The notes below the pieces were generated by a model that made no database searches, was not told the DNA's origin, and saw only the letters and a list, made by a program, of their open reading frames with translations. The position numbers were made by a program, and so were the translations under genes. A stretch of 64,000 nucleotides of DNA from Sphingomonas sp. BGYR3 (GTDB taxonomy: Bacteria > Pseudomonadota > Alphaproteobacteria > Sphingomonadales > Sphingomonadaceae): the NCBI RefSeq assembly GCF_025153455.1, contig NZ_JANZNT010000001.1, forward strand, positions 1,054,001-1,118,000, given 5' to 3'. Position 1 is the first letter of the stretch; the number at the start of each line of letters is the position of its first letter. Shown here piece after piece: positions 1-8,673 of this stretch.

Positions 1-41
1 AGCGCCTCGTCCCGTTCGCTGACCAACCGCACCCCGATCAT
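1..41 (-). CDS. 5' end of an unidentified gene, cut by the left window edge
   Basis: Reading leftward, an ATG overlaps the stop codon of the acyl-CoA dehydrogenase gene in an ATGA arrangement, which suggests translational coupling. The frame stays open to the edge and begins MIGVRLVSERDEAL. Only about 13 codons are visible, so no function can be given. The coupling suggests it is the next gene of the same operon. Confidence 0.45.
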   Translation of the reverse strand, partial: MIGVRLVSERDEA

Positions 42-1762
42 GCGGCAAAGGCGGCAGCGGGCACGGCATACAGCTGATCCGCCCCCGCCCGTGCAGCATG
101 AGCGAGGCCCAGCGCCTCCGGCACCACCTGATCAAGATAGAAGCGGATCGCGGCGCGCTTCATAGCGGCAAATTGCGGATCGCCGGTCCAGCCGTTCAGC
201 GCCGCCAGCTGCCGTTCCATCAGCCAGCCACAGGTGGCGACCGACATCATGGTCAGGAAGGGATAGCTGGCCGCCAGCCGGTCATCGGCCGACGCCCCTT
301 TTAGCGCACCGCCGATCGCGGTCACCTCTGCGATCAGGGTGCCCAGCGCGGCATGGCGTGCCTCCGCCGCCAGCTGGGCGACAAAGCGGTCGAACACGCC
401 CCCGCCGTCCAGCCCCAGCTTGCGGCCGACCAGATCGGCGGCCTGGATGCCGTTCGTCCCTTCGTAAATCGGGGTGATGCGCGCGTCTCGGAAATGCTGG
501 GCCGCGCCGGTTTCCTCGACATAGCCCATGCCGCCATGCACCTGAATGCCGATGCTGGCGACTTCGTTGCCGATATCGGTGCCATGCGCCTTGGCCAGCG
601 GGGTGACCAAATCGACGCGCGCCTGCGCCTCTGCATCGCCCAGCGCGGCCTGATCCACCTGTCCGGCGGCGTAATAGACGAGCGCGCGGGCGGCCATGGT
701 CTGCGCCTTCATCCGCATCAGCATCCGCCGCACATCGGGATGCTCAACGATGGCAACCGGCGACTTGTCCGGCGATCCGGCCCGCGCCGACTGCACCCGG
801 TCCAGCGCATAGGCAACGGCGCGCTGGGTCGCCCGCTCTGCCACCTGCACCCCCTGAAGTCCGACATTCAGGCGCGCGTTGTTCATCATCGTGAACATCG
901 CCCGCATGCCGCCGTTTTCGGGGCCGATCAGTTCGCCGATGCAATCGCCATTGTCGCCGAACGACAGGACACAGGTCGGCGATGCGTGCAGCCCCATCTT
1001 GTGTTCGATCGACACGACGCGGATGTCGTTGAACGGGCCCGGCGTGCCATCTTCGTTCAGCCGGTATTTGGGCACCAGAAACAGGCTGAGGCCGCGCGTC
1101 CCCTCTGGCGCGCCGGGCGTGCGGGCCAACACCAGGTGGACGATATTGTCCGCCATGTCATGGTCGCCAAAGCTGATGTAGATTTTGGTGCCCGAAATCC
1201 GGAACCGACCGTCGCCGATCGGCTCCGCCCGCGCCCGCAGCGCGCCGACATCACTGCCCGCCTGCGGTTCGGTCAGGTTCATGGTGCCGGTCCATTCGCC
1301 GGTCGCCAGTTTCGGCAGGTACAATGCCTGCTGTTCCGGGCTGCCATGATGGGCCAGCGCCTCGATCGCGCCGACGGTCAGCGTCGGGCACAGCGCAAAG
1401 CTCATGTTCGCGCCGCCCAGCGTTTCCAGCACGGCCGTGGTCAGGGAAAAGGGCAGCCCCTGTCCGCCATAGGCCTCGGGCGTGCCGATCGTGCCCCATC
1501 CGCCCTCGACATAGGCGCGGTATGCCGCGGCAAAGCCGTCCGGCATCACCACGCCCGATTGGGTCAGGCGCGCGCCCACTGTGTCGCCGGTGCGGTCCAG
1601 CGGCGCCCATTCGCCCGCGGCGAATTGCCCCGCCCCCTCCAGCACGGCGTCGACAACATCGGCGCTGGCGGCGGCGAAACGGTCGCTGTCGGCAAGGGCG
1701 GCAATTCCGGCGATGCTGTCCAGCACGAACCGCTGTTCGGTCACGGGGGCGGTGAAGCTCAT
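38..1762 (-). CDS. acyl-CoA dehydrogenase with extended C-terminal region (DmdC/FadE-like)
   Basis: A 574-residue flavoprotein that would oxidise an acyl-CoA to the 2-enoyl-CoA and pass electrons to ETF, in the cytoplasm. The central FAD-binding part contains NLTEPQAGSDVG near residue 162. The C-terminal catalytic motif IYEGTNGIQ lies at 432-440, with Glu434 as the expected base. It is longer than the classical dehydrogenases of about 380 residues because of N- and C-terminal extensions, which match the group annotated as 3-methylmercaptopropionyl-CoA dehydrogenase or long acyl-CoA dehydrogenase. The substrate cannot be read from the sequence. The ATG at 1762 is adjacent to and divergent from the Sua5-type gene. 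A coupled gene follows at the left edge. Confidence 0.9.
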   Translation of the reverse strand: MSFTAPVTEQRFVLDSIAGIAALADSDRFAAASADVVDAVLEGAGQFAAGEWAPLDRTGDTVGARLTQSGVVMPDGFAAAYRAYVEGGWGTIGTPEAYGGQGLPFSLTTAVLETLGGANMSFALCPTLTVGAIEALAHHGSPEQQALYLPKLATGEWTGTMNLTEPQAGSDVGALRARAEPIGDGRFRISGTKIYISFGDHDMADNIVHLVLARTPGAPEGTRGLSLFLVPKYRLNEDGTPGPFNDIRVVSIEHKMGLHASPTCVLSFGDNGDCIGELIGPENGGMRAMFTMMNNARLNVGLQGVQVAERATQRAVAYALDRVQSARAGSPDKSPVAIVEHPDVRRMLMRMKAQTMAARALVYYAAGQVDQAALGDAEAQARVDLVTPLAKAHGTDIGNEVASIGIQVHGGMGYVEETGAAQHFRDARITPIYEGTNGIQAADLVGRKLGLDGGGVFDRFVAQLAAEARHAALGTLIAEVTAIGGALKGASADDRLAASYPFLTMMSVATCGWLMERQLAALNGWTGDPQFAAMKRAAIRFYLDQVVPEALGLAHAARAGADQLYAVPAAAFAA

Positions 1763-1808
1763 GAATCCTCTCTTGTCGGCGTTTTCACGGGAGTATAGCG
1801 GCGGTTTC

Positions 1809-2759
1809 GTGACGCTTCAAAGCACCCGAACCTTACCCTACGGCGAGGCCGCGCTTGCGGATGCGGCTGCGGCGATTCGTGCCGGGCAATGCGTCGCGGT
1901 GCCCACCGAAACCGTTTACGGGCTGGCCGCCGACGCCACCGATTCGCACGCCGTGGCGGGCATCTATGCGGCAAAGGGGCGACCGAGTTTCAACCCGCTG
2001 ATCGTGCACGTGCCGGATGCCGACGCCGCCCGCCGGATCGCGGTGTTCGATGCGCGGGCCGACAGGCTGGCGGCGGCATTCTGGCCAGGGCCGCTGACCC
2101 TTGTCCTGCCGCTGCGCCCGGGCGGCGAGATTGCGTCGCTGGTCACCGCGGGGCTGGACAGCATCGCGATCCGCGTGCCGGCCCACCGCGCCATGCAGGC
2201 GTTGCTGGCCGCATCGGGCAAGCCGCTGGCGGCGCCATCGGCCAATGCCAGCGGTACGATCAGCCCGACCCGCGCCGCGCATGTGCTGGCGACGCTGGAC
2301 GGGCGCATCCCGCTGATCCTGGACGACGGGCCGACGCGGGCGGGACTGGAATCGACCATCATCGCCCTGACCGGGACGCAGGCCCGGCTGCTGCGGCCCG
2401 GACCCATCGCGGCGGCGACGCTGGCGGCGGCACTGGGCGAGCCGGTGCTGGCGGCGGGCGATGGCGCGGTGGTCGCGCCGGGAATGATGGCCAGCCATTA
2501 TGCCCCGTCCAAGCCGCTGCGGCTGAATGCCGCCGATGCCCGGCCGGGCGAATGGCTGATCGGGTTCGGCGCGGTGGCGGGGCAGGACACGCTGTCCGCC
2601 ACCGGCGACCTGATCGAGGCGGGCGCGCGCCTGTTCGACAGCCTGCACCGCGCCGATGCCAGCGAGGCCGAAAGCATCGCCATCGCGCCGGTGCCGATGG
2701 ACGGTCTGGGCGCGGCGATCAACGACCGGCTGGCGCGGGCCGCAGCAGACAGGGACTGA
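1809..2759 (+). CDS. L-threonylcarbamoyladenylate synthase (Sua5/YrdC/YwlC family)
   Basis: Makes threonylcarbamoyl-AMP from threonine, bicarbonate and ATP, the first step of t6A37 modification of ANN-decoding tRNAs. The N-terminal YrdC fold shows VPTETVYGLAADA, a KGRPSFNPLIVHV segment and WPGPLTLVLPL. The central APSANASG and the extra C-terminal Sua5 domain ending near DRLARAAADRD make it the long form (316 residues). I chose the GTG at 1809, giving VTLQSTRTLPYGEAAL, because it matches the usual family N-terminus. An in-frame ATG at 1761 would overlap the divergent acyl-CoA dehydrogenase start. Adjacent and convergent with the small gene at 2817-3014. Confidence 0.92.
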   Translation: MTLQSTRTLPYGEAALADAAAAIRAGQCVAVPTETVYGLAADATDSHAVAGIYAAKGRPSFNPLIVHVPDADAARRIAVFDARADRLAAAFWPGPLTLVLPLRPGGEIASLVTAGLDSIAIRVPAHRAMQALLAASGKPLAAPSANASGTISPTRAAHVLATLDGRIPLILDDGPTRAGLESTIIALTGTQARLLRPGPIAAATLAAALGEPVLAAGDGAVVAPGMMASHYAPSKPLRLNAADARPGEWLIGFGAVAGQDTLSATGDLIEAGARLFDSLHRADASEAESIAIAPVPMDGLGAAINDRLARAAADRD

Positions 2760-2816
2760 CGCCGGCCGGCGCCAGTCCCCGCTGCTTGCTTGGGACGTGC
2801 AGGGTTGAACGGTGGG

Positions 2817-3014
2817 TCAGAGCCGACCCAGCCGGTGATACAGGTGGCTGAACTTCACCGAATCCGGCGTGCCCTGCACATCCTCCCGCTGAAGGTGGCT
2901 CAGCACGGCAGCGCGGATCAGGCGGAAATCCTCGCTGGAAAAAACCGGGCGGGCGCGGGTCGGCTCCGGGCTGGTGCGGGTGCGCTTGGGCGTTTCCATC
3001 ATGGTGATCATCAT
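2817..3014 (-). CDS. small conserved-looking protein downstream of isocitrate lyase
   Basis: A 65-residue basic protein beginning MMITMMETPKRTRTSPEPTR and ending SHLYHRLGRL. It has no signal peptide or membrane segment. It starts 15 bases after the aceA stop. A very strong ribosome binding site (AGGAGG) lies 7 bases before the ATG, which argues that it is a real gene cotranscribed with aceA. The region around residues 26-50 (SSEDFRLIRAAVLSHLQRED) could be helical. I do not recognise the family and no function can be assigned. The pairing suggests a role tied to acetate or fatty-acid growth. Confidence 0.7.
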   Translation of the reverse strand: MMITMMETPKRTRTSPEPTRARPVFSSEDFRLIRAAVLSHLQREDVQGTPDSVKFSHLYHRLGRL

Positions 3015-3029
3015 CGTCTTTCCTCCTGT

Positions 3030-4622
3030 TCAGGCGAACTGGTTCATGGTGTTGTGCGCGCCGCCCGCCTTCAGCGCGGCATCGCCCGAAAAATATTCCT
3101 TATGGTCGTCGCCGACGTCCGATCCGGCCATGTTCTGGTGCCGGACACAGGCAATGCCGTCGCGGATTTCCCGCCGCTGCACCCCGGCGACATAACCGAG
3201 CATCCCCGCCTCACCGAAATAGTCGCGGGCCAGAAGGTCGGTGGACAGGGCGGCGGTGTGATAGGTGGGCAGCGTGATCAGGTGGTGGAAAATCCCCGCC
3301 CGCGCGCTGGCATCCCGCTGAAAGCGGCGAATGCGCTCGTCCGCCTCCTGCGCCAGTTCGGTGCCGTCATAGATGACGCTCATCAGCGCATCGCGCTCAT
3401 AGGCGGCGACATCGCGGCCCGATTTCGCCCAGGCGTCATAGACCTGCTGGCGAAAGTTCAGCGTCCAGTTGAACGACGGCGAATTGTTATAGACCAGCTT
3501 GGCATCAGGCACGACCGCGCGGATGCGGTCCACCATCCCCGCAATCTGTTCGATGTGCGGCTTTTCGGTCTCGATCCACAACAGGTCGGCCCCGTGCTGA
3601 AGCGCGGAGATGCAGTCGAGCACCACCCGGTCCTCCCCCGTGCCGGGCCGGAACTGGAACAGGTTGGATGCCAGCCGCTTTGGTCGCATCAGCGCCCCGT
3701 CCCGTTCGATCAGCACATCGCCCCGGATCGCATCCAGGCTGGTCACCGGTTCGCAGTCGAGGAAACCGTTATACTGATCGGCCAGATCGCCCGGCGTCCG
3801 GCTGAGCGCGATCTGCTTGGTCAGGCCAGCGCCGAGGGAGTCGGTGCGCGCCACGATGATCCCGTCATCCACGCCCAGTTCCAGGAACGCGTGGCGACAG
3901 GCGCGGATCTTGGCTAGGAAATCCTCGTGCGGGACCGTGACCTTGCCGTCCTGATGCCCGCACTGCTTTTCGTCGGACACCTGATTTTCGATCTGAAGCG
4001 CGCAGGCACCCGCCTCGATCATCTTTTTGGCCAGCAGATAGGTCGCCTCTGCATTGCCGAATCCTGCGTCGATATCGGCGATGATCGGAACGACATGGCT
4101 TTCATGAGCGTCGATGCGATCCTCGATCGCCCGCGCCTCGGCCGCGTTGCCCGCCGCCCGCGCCTTGTCCAGCGCGCGGAACATCATGCCCAGTTCGCGG
4201 GCATCGGCCTGTTTCAGGAAGGTATAGATTTCCTCGATCAGCGCGGGGACGGCCGTTTTCTCGTGCATCGACTGATCGGGCAGCGGCCCGAAATCGGAAC
4301 GCAGCGCCGCGACCATCCAGCCGGAGAGGTAGACATAGCGCCGACGCGTGCTGCCGAAATGCTTGCGCATCGAAATCACCTGCTGCTGCGCGATGAACCC
4401 GTGCCATGCGCCCAGCGACTGGGTGTAGGCGGCCGGATCCGCGTCATAAGCGGCCATGTCGGCGCGCAGGATGCCCGCGGTATAGCGGGCGATATCCAGC
4501 CCGGTGCGGAACCGGTTCTGCAATCGCATCCGCGCCACCGCCTCTGCACCGATGCCGCTCCAGCGTTCGGCGTTCGGCTCGATCGCCTGATCCGCGGCCC
4601 GGATCGCTGACTGATAGGTCAT
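3030..4622 (-). CDS. aceA: isocitrate lyase, long form
   Basis: Cleaves isocitrate to glyoxylate and succinate, the first step of the glyoxylate bypass needed for growth on acetate and fatty acids. The signature KQCGH is at residues 219-223 with catalytic Cys221. This KQCGHQDGKV form, in a protein of 530 residues, belongs to the long bacterial isocitrate lyase group rather than the E. coli KKCGH group. The ATG at 4622 (MTYQSAIRA) is preceded by GGAAAGGAACGACC, a good ribosome binding site. Divergent from the ScfR-type regulator at 4752, with a 7-bp palindrome between them. The frame is open further upstream but this is antisense to the regulator. No malate synthase gene is in the window. Confidence 0.96.
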   Translation of the reverse strand: MTYQSAIRAADQAIEPNAERWSGIGAEAVARMRLQNRFRTGLDIARYTAGILRADMAAYDADPAAYTQSLGAWHGFIAQQQVISMRKHFGSTRRRYVYLSGWMVAALRSDFGPLPDQSMHEKTAVPALIEEIYTFLKQADARELGMMFRALDKARAAGNAAEARAIEDRIDAHESHVVPIIADIDAGFGNAEATYLLAKKMIEAGACALQIENQVSDEKQCGHQDGKVTVPHEDFLAKIRACRHAFLELGVDDGIIVARTDSLGAGLTKQIALSRTPGDLADQYNGFLDCEPVTSLDAIRGDVLIERDGALMRPKRLASNLFQFRPGTGEDRVVLDCISALQHGADLLWIETEKPHIEQIAGMVDRIRAVVPDAKLVYNNSPSFNWTLNFRQQVYDAWAKSGRDVAAYERDALMSVIYDGTELAQEADERIRRFQRDASARAGIFHHLITLPTYHTAALSTDLLARDYFGEAGMLGYVAGVQRREIRDGIACVRHQNMAGSDVGDDHKEYFSGDAALKAGGAHNTMNQFA

Positions 4623-4722
4623 GGTCGTTCCTTTCCAACTGCGTGTCGGATCGGGGGCATGACGCATTGCGGCACCGCATGGCAGGGCGATTAGTGACGG
4701 CCTGTCATCACATGACTTGATC

Positions 4723-4745
4723 ACATTGTGAATAATTGACAATGT
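4723..4745. promoter_or_regulatory. palindromic operator between aceA and the ScfR-type regulator
   Basis: A perfect inverted repeat ACATTGT-N9-ACAATGT lies 6 bases upstream of the regulator start codon and about 100 bases upstream of aceA. The position suits autoregulation of the regulator and control of aceA. Assignment to ScfR is inferred from position. Confidence 0.6.
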
Positions 4746-4751
4746 ATCCGC

Positions 4752-6161
4752 ATGACGACGCACCAGGATCGCAAGCTGTACCTTGGCCCCCGGCTGCGCG
4801 TCCTGCGCCGTGAGCTGGGCCTCAATCAGGCGCAGATGGCGCAGGAACTCGGCGTCTCGCCCTCCTATCTCAACCATCTGGAGCGCAATCAGCGGCCATT
4901 GACGGCGCAGATGCTGCTGCGGCTGGCCAACACCTATGAAATCGACGTGCGCGATTTCGTGGCGGGCGCGGCGCAGGCAGATGGAGGCGACCTGCAATCG
5001 GTGTTCGCCGACGGGCTGGTCCGCGACATCGGCATTGCCCGGAATGAGGTGATGGAGGTTGCCGAGAACTATCCGGGCGTCAGCGAGGCGATCATGCGGC
5101 TGTATCGCGCGCTGACTGACCTGCGCGAAGCACCGGGCCGGGTCGAGGAACTGACCGTGCGGCCGGTTTCGGCGTCCAACGCGGTCCAGTGGCTGCGCGA
5201 CATGCTTCAGGCGCGGCGCTATCACCTGTCCGACATCGATGATGCGGCAGAGGCACTGGCCGCCGATCTGGGCGCGGGGCTGGAAGCGATGCGCCCGGCG
5301 ATGCGCGCGATGCTGGCCGATCGCTATGGCATCCGGGTTCAGGTGGTCGAGGACGGGGTGCTGGTCGATGCACTGTGGCATTATGATTTCCACCGCCGCC
5401 GCCTGATGCTGTCGGAACGGATGGACGAACAGAGCCGGCAGTTCGCCGTCGCCGTCCGGCTGGCGGAATCGGCCCTTGCCGACCGCATCCGGGCCGAGGT
5501 GGACCGGGCCGGTGCGCCGGACGATGAAACCCGGATGCTGCTGCGCCGTGCGCTGGTCAGCTATGCCGCCGCCGCCATCGTCATGCCCTATGCCCGCTTC
5601 CTTCAGGTGGCCCAGGACAGCCATTATGACATGGAACTGCTGAAGGCGCGGTTCGGCGTGTCCTATGAACAGGCGGCGCAGCGGCTGGTGACGCTGACCC
5701 GGCCCACGGCGCGGAGCGTACCGATGTTCATGATGAAGATCGACTGGGCCGGCGCGGTATCGAAACGCTGCACGTCGGACGGGGCATGGGTTGCGCGCGC
5801 CGGCGGCGGCTGTGCCCGATGGGGCGTGCAGCGCGCATTCCGCCAGCCAGGCGAGCCGGTGACCGCGCTGGTCGAGGCACCGGATGGCGAACGGTTCGTG
5901 ACAGTGGCCCGCGCCATCCCGCCGCGGCCGGGCCGGGCACCGTCGATGATCATCCTGGGCTGTCCGGACCGACACGCAGGACAGATCAGCGGCCTGACGC
6001 GGATGAGCGCGCCGCCGGTCGACGCCATCCCGATCGGCCCGCGCTGCCATCTGTGCGAACGGGCGGGATGCCCCGACCGCGCCCTGCCCCCGGTCACCCG
6101 CGTCCTCGACCTCAGCGATTATGCGCGGCCGGCCTCGCCCTACCCGTTTCGCGCCATCTGA
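4752..6161 (+). CDS. XRE-family short-chain fatty acyl-CoA regulator (ScfR/RamB type)
   Basis: A 469-residue cytoplasmic transcription factor. The N-terminal helix-turn-helix spans about residues 10-70 (RVLRRELGLNQAQMAQELGV, SPSYLNHLERNQRP). A central IrrE/DUF955-like region follows; its zinc-peptidase HExxH motif is not present. The C-terminal DUF2083-type region ends with cysteines in CHLCERAGCPDRA. Members of this family sense short-chain acyl-CoA and control glyoxylate bypass or propionate genes, and the divergent position next to aceA fits that role well. The palindrome just ahead of the ATG suggests autoregulation. Despite the XRE domain, nothing suggests a toxin-antitoxin pair. Confidence 0.88.
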   Translation: MTTHQDRKLYLGPRLRVLRRELGLNQAQMAQELGVSPSYLNHLERNQRPLTAQMLLRLANTYEIDVRDFVAGAAQADGGDLQSVFADGLVRDIGIARNEVMEVAENYPGVSEAIMRLYRALTDLREAPGRVEELTVRPVSASNAVQWLRDMLQARRYHLSDIDDAAEALAADLGAGLEAMRPAMRAMLADRYGIRVQVVEDGVLVDALWHYDFHRRRLMLSERMDEQSRQFAVAVRLAESALADRIRAEVDRAGAPDDETRMLLRRALVSYAAAAIVMPYARFLQVAQDSHYDMELLKARFGVSYEQAAQRLVTLTRPTARSVPMFMMKIDWAGAVSKRCTSDGAWVARAGGGCARWGVQRAFRQPGEPVTALVEAPDGERFVTVARAIPPRPGRAPSMIILGCPDRHAGQISGLTRMSAPPVDAIPIGPRCHLCERAGCPDRALPPVTRVLDLSDYARPASPYPFRAI

Positions 6162-6181
6162 ACGGCGGCATGAACAGAAAA

Positions 6182-6205
6182 GGGCCGCCCCTTTCAGGAC
6201 GGCCC
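6182..6205. terminator. hairpin between convergent regulator and lipoprotein genes
   Basis: GGGCCG and CGGCCC form a six-base stem around a 12-base loop, preceded by AAAA on the plus side. It sits between two convergent genes, so it may end transcription from one or both. The stem is short. Confidence 0.4.
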
Positions 6206-6269
6206 CGATCTCGCCTGAACTCCGCCGACGGCCGGGCTTGCTTGGGCACCCGGCGCCGGCGAAGGGGGA

Positions 6270-6506
6270 TCACATGGCGTTCGGCATCGCCATCATGTTG
6301 CCGTCCTCGATCTGATCGGCACGGTTTTCACCGGCTTCCTCGATCGCATCGGCCTGCGCGTCGGTTGCGCCATTGGCTTCGGCCTGATCAGCGGCCATCT
6401 CAGCCTGATCTTCCACATTCTCGGCCACCGCTTCCTGCGGCGAGTTCGTGCAAGCGGCCAGCGGCAGGGCAACCAGCGCAAGCGCGGGAACCAGCAATGC
6501 CTTCAT
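6270..6506 (-). CDS. small acidic lipoprotein of unknown function
   Basis: A 78-residue precursor beginning MKALLVPALALVALPLAACT. This is a classical lipoprotein signal with lipobox LAAC and acylated Cys20. The mature part is almost wholly Ala, Asp, Glu and Gln (AEANGATDAQADAIEEAGEN), low in complexity and strongly acidic, probably helical and outer-membrane anchored. The ATG at 6506 follows AGGGAGATAGG. It resembles the many small Ala/Glu-rich lipoproteins of sphingomonads, but no function is known to me. It lies 79 bases after msrA in the same direction. Confidence 0.75.
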   Translation of the reverse strand: MKALLVPALALVALPLAACTNSPQEAVAENVEDQAEMAADQAEANGATDAQADAIEEAGENRADQIEDGNMMAMPNAM

Positions 6507-6585
6507 AATCCTATCTCCCTGTTGGGTCGGGCAAATTCCCGTGGTCCCCGAAACAGGTGGCGGGGCATTCGGTTCCCCCGCCGGT

Positions 6586-7137
6586 TCATCCATTCGTCGC
6601 AACCTGGCTCTTCAGCCGCTCGGCAAAGCTCTTGCGCAGCTTGTTCAGCTTCGGCGGAATGACGGCGATGCAATAGGGATTTCGCTGCCCCTCGCCCGAC
6701 CAGTAATCCTGATGATAATCCTCTGCCGGATACCAGGGCGCGTCCGGTTCGATCGTCGTCACGATGGGCGCGGGCCAGTTGGGCGCATTGCGCGCGATCG
6801 CCGCCCGTGCCGCTTCTTCCTGTCCCGGCGAATGCGGGAAAATGGCCGATCGGTACTGGGTGCCGATATCGTTGCCCTGACGGTTGAGCTGCGTCGGATC
6901 ATGGGTGGCAAAGAACATGTCGAGCAGATCGGCATAGCTCACCTGATCGGGGTCGAACGTGATCCGGATCGCCTCGGCATGGCCGGTCGTGCCGCTGCAC
7001 ACCTGCTTATAGGTCGGGTTGGGCACGGTGCCGCCGATATAGCCGCTTTCGACGGCATTCACGCCAATCACATCGGTGAACACCGCCTCGGTGCACCAGA
7101 AACAGCCGCCGGCAAAGGTTGCGGTCTCGCTCGCCAT
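6586..7137 (-). CDS. msrA: peptide-methionine (S)-S-oxide reductase
   Basis: Reduces the S-epimer of methionine sulfoxide in proteins, using thioredoxin, as part of oxidative damage repair. The catalytic motif GGCFWCTEAVF is at residues 10-20. Family motifs YIGG, GHAEAIRITFDP, FFATHDPTQLNRQGND and QYRSAIF are all present, and the length of 183 is usual. The ATG at 7137 (MASETATFAGG) has GGAGATGTTTGG before it. It is divergent from galE. No signal peptide, so cytoplasmic. Confidence 0.96.
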   Translation of the reverse strand: MASETATFAGGCFWCTEAVFTDVIGVNAVESGYIGGTVPNPTYKQVCSGTTGHAEAIRITFDPDQVSYADLLDMFFATHDPTQLNRQGNDIGTQYRSAIFPHSPGQEEAARAAIARNAPNWPAPIVTTIEPDAPWYPAEDYHQDYWSGEGQRNPYCIAVIPPKLNKLRKSFAERLKSQVATNG

Positions 7138-7260
7138 CCAAACATCTCCATCGTGGAATATGTTCTTAAGATAGGAATGCGATGGCCGCGCACAATTGGC
7201 TGCGATATGGCGCCTGGGATACGGCGCCTGCGACAGGCTGATTGGCAGAAGGATGAAGTG

Positions 7261-8259
7261 ATGCGGGACGGGACGGTGCTGGTGACGGGCGGGGCCGGAT
7301 ATATCGGCAGCCATGCGGTGCTGGCGCTGCTGGATGCGGGCTGGCGCGTCGTGGTGGTCGACAATCTGGTCACCGGGTTCGACTGGGCGGTCGATCCGCG
7401 CGCCACGCTGGTGGTTGCCGACATTCAGGACGATGCCGCCGTCCGCGGCGCGATCCGCGACCATGGCGTGACCGCGATCATGCACTTTGCCGGTTCGGTC
7501 GTCGTGCCGGAATCGGTCAGCGACCCCCTGAAATATTATCGCAACAACACCGCCGCCAGCCGCAGCCTGATCGAAAGCGCGGTGGCGACCGGCGTTCGCC
7601 ATTTCATCTTTTCGTCCACCGCCGCCACCTATGGCATCCCCGAACAGGTGCCGGTCAGCGAAGACGTGCCGAAACTGCCGATCAATCCTTATGGCATGTC
7701 CAAGCTGATGACCGAGATCATGCTGAAGGACGTCGCCGCCGCGCATCCGATCAATTACTGCGCCCTGCGCTACTTCAACGTGGCGGGCGCCGATCCGCAG
7801 GGCCGGTCGGGCCAGTCCACCGCCGGGGCAACGCACCTGATCAAGGTGGCGGTCGAGGCGGCGATCGGGCGGCGCAGCCATGTCAGCGTGTTCGGCACGG
7901 ATTTCGATACGCCCGACGGCACCGGCGTGCGCGATTACATCCATGTCAGCGACCTGGCGGCGGCGCACGTCCATGCGCTGGAACTGCTGATCGCGCGGCC
8001 GGGCGAAAGCCATACGATGAACTGCGGCTATGGCCGGGGTTATTCGGTTCAGGAGGTGCTGAACGCCGTCGACCGGATCACCAATCAGACGATCGACCGG
8101 CGGATGGAGGGTCGCCGTGCCGGCGATCCCGACGCGCTGGTGGCGGACAATGCCCGCATCCTCGCCACCCTGCCCTGGCGGCCGCAGCATGACGATCTGG
8201 ACGGCATCGTGCGCGATGCACTGGCATGGGAACGCAAACTGGCCGAGCGTCAGGGCTGA
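7261..8259 (+). CDS. galE: UDP-glucose 4-epimerase
   Basis: Interconverts UDP-galactose and UDP-glucose with bound NAD, in the Leloir pathway and in polysaccharide precursor supply. The NAD-binding glycine motif VTGGAGYIGSH is near the N-terminus. The catalytic Ser in FSSTAATYG and the YxxxK in NPYGMSKLM are intact. The length of 332 is typical. The start at 7261 is preceded by AAGGATGAAGTG. It is a single gene here, not next to galK or galT. It could serve both exopolysaccharide synthesis and use of galactose released by the GH2 and GH27 enzymes encoded further along. Confidence 0.93.
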   Translation: MRDGTVLVTGGAGYIGSHAVLALLDAGWRVVVVDNLVTGFDWAVDPRATLVVADIQDDAAVRGAIRDHGVTAIMHFAGSVVVPESVSDPLKYYRNNTAASRSLIESAVATGVRHFIFSSTAATYGIPEQVPVSEDVPKLPINPYGMSKLMTEIMLKDVAAAHPINYCALRYFNVAGADPQGRSGQSTAGATHLIKVAVEAAIGRRSHVSVFGTDFDTPDGTGVRDYIHVSDLAAAHVHALELLIARPGESHTMNCGYGRGYSVQEVLNAVDRITNQTIDRRMEGRRAGDPDALVADNARILATLPWRPQHDDLDGIVRDALAWERKLAERQG

Positions 8260-8262
8260 CGG

Positions 8263-8673
8263 TCAGTCGGGCCGGACCTTTGCCCGTCCGGCCTTGACCG
8301 CGGAACGGCCCTTTTTTTCGTCGACGCGTTTGGCCTTGGCCGATTTGCTGGGCTTGGTCTTGATCCGCTTGGCCTGCCGCTCATGCGCCTTGCGGACCAG
8401 ATCGGCCAGCCGTTCGCGCGCATCCTGGCGATTGGCCTCCTGCGTGCGGAACTTGCGGGCGACCAGCACCAGCTCGCCGCCGCTGGTCAGTTTCGATCCG
8501 GCCAGTTCCTTGAACCGCGCCCATGCCCATGGCGGCAGGCCCAGGCGATAGGCATCGACGCGCAGCTGCACCGCGGTCGCCACCTTGTTCACATTCTGAC
8601 CACCCGGCCCCGTCGCCGCCAGGAACTTTTCCTCGACGATCGCATGGTCGAAGGGGGAGGCAAGGTCAGCCAT
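8263..8673 (-). CDS. arfB: alternative ribosome-rescue peptidyl-tRNA hydrolase (ArfB/YaeJ family)
   Basis: Hydrolyses peptidyl-tRNA on stalled ribosomes. The class-I release-factor motif GPGGQNVNK is present near residue 20. The C-terminal tail (KRIKTKPSKSAKAKR and on) is long, basic and disordered, as needed for insertion into the empty mRNA channel. The 136-residue length fits. The ATG at 8673 overlaps the end of the rluA-like gene (ATGGCTGA), so the two are translationally coupled. It converges with galE with only 3 bases between stops. Confidence 0.92.
   Translation of the reverse strand: MADLASPFDHAIVEEKFLAATGPGGQNVNKVATAVQLRVDAYRLGLPPWAWARFKELAGSKLTSGGELVLVARKFRTQEANRQDARERLADLVRKAHERQAKRIKTKPSKSAKAKRVDEKKGRSAVKAGRAKVRPD

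Noticed and set aside
353..1798. Long plus-strand open frame opposite the acyl-CoA dehydrogenase
   Set aside because: It is the antisense shadow of a clear gene in high-GC DNA; its translation is Arg/His/Gln-rich without domains.
4623..6050. Upstream extension of the isocitrate lyase frame to over 1000 residues
   Set aside because: The extension is antisense to the ScfR-type regulator; the true start has a good ribosome binding site at 4622.
4752..6161. XRE regulator as part of a toxin-antitoxin module
   Set aside because: Full-length ScfR-type protein; no small toxin gene beside it.
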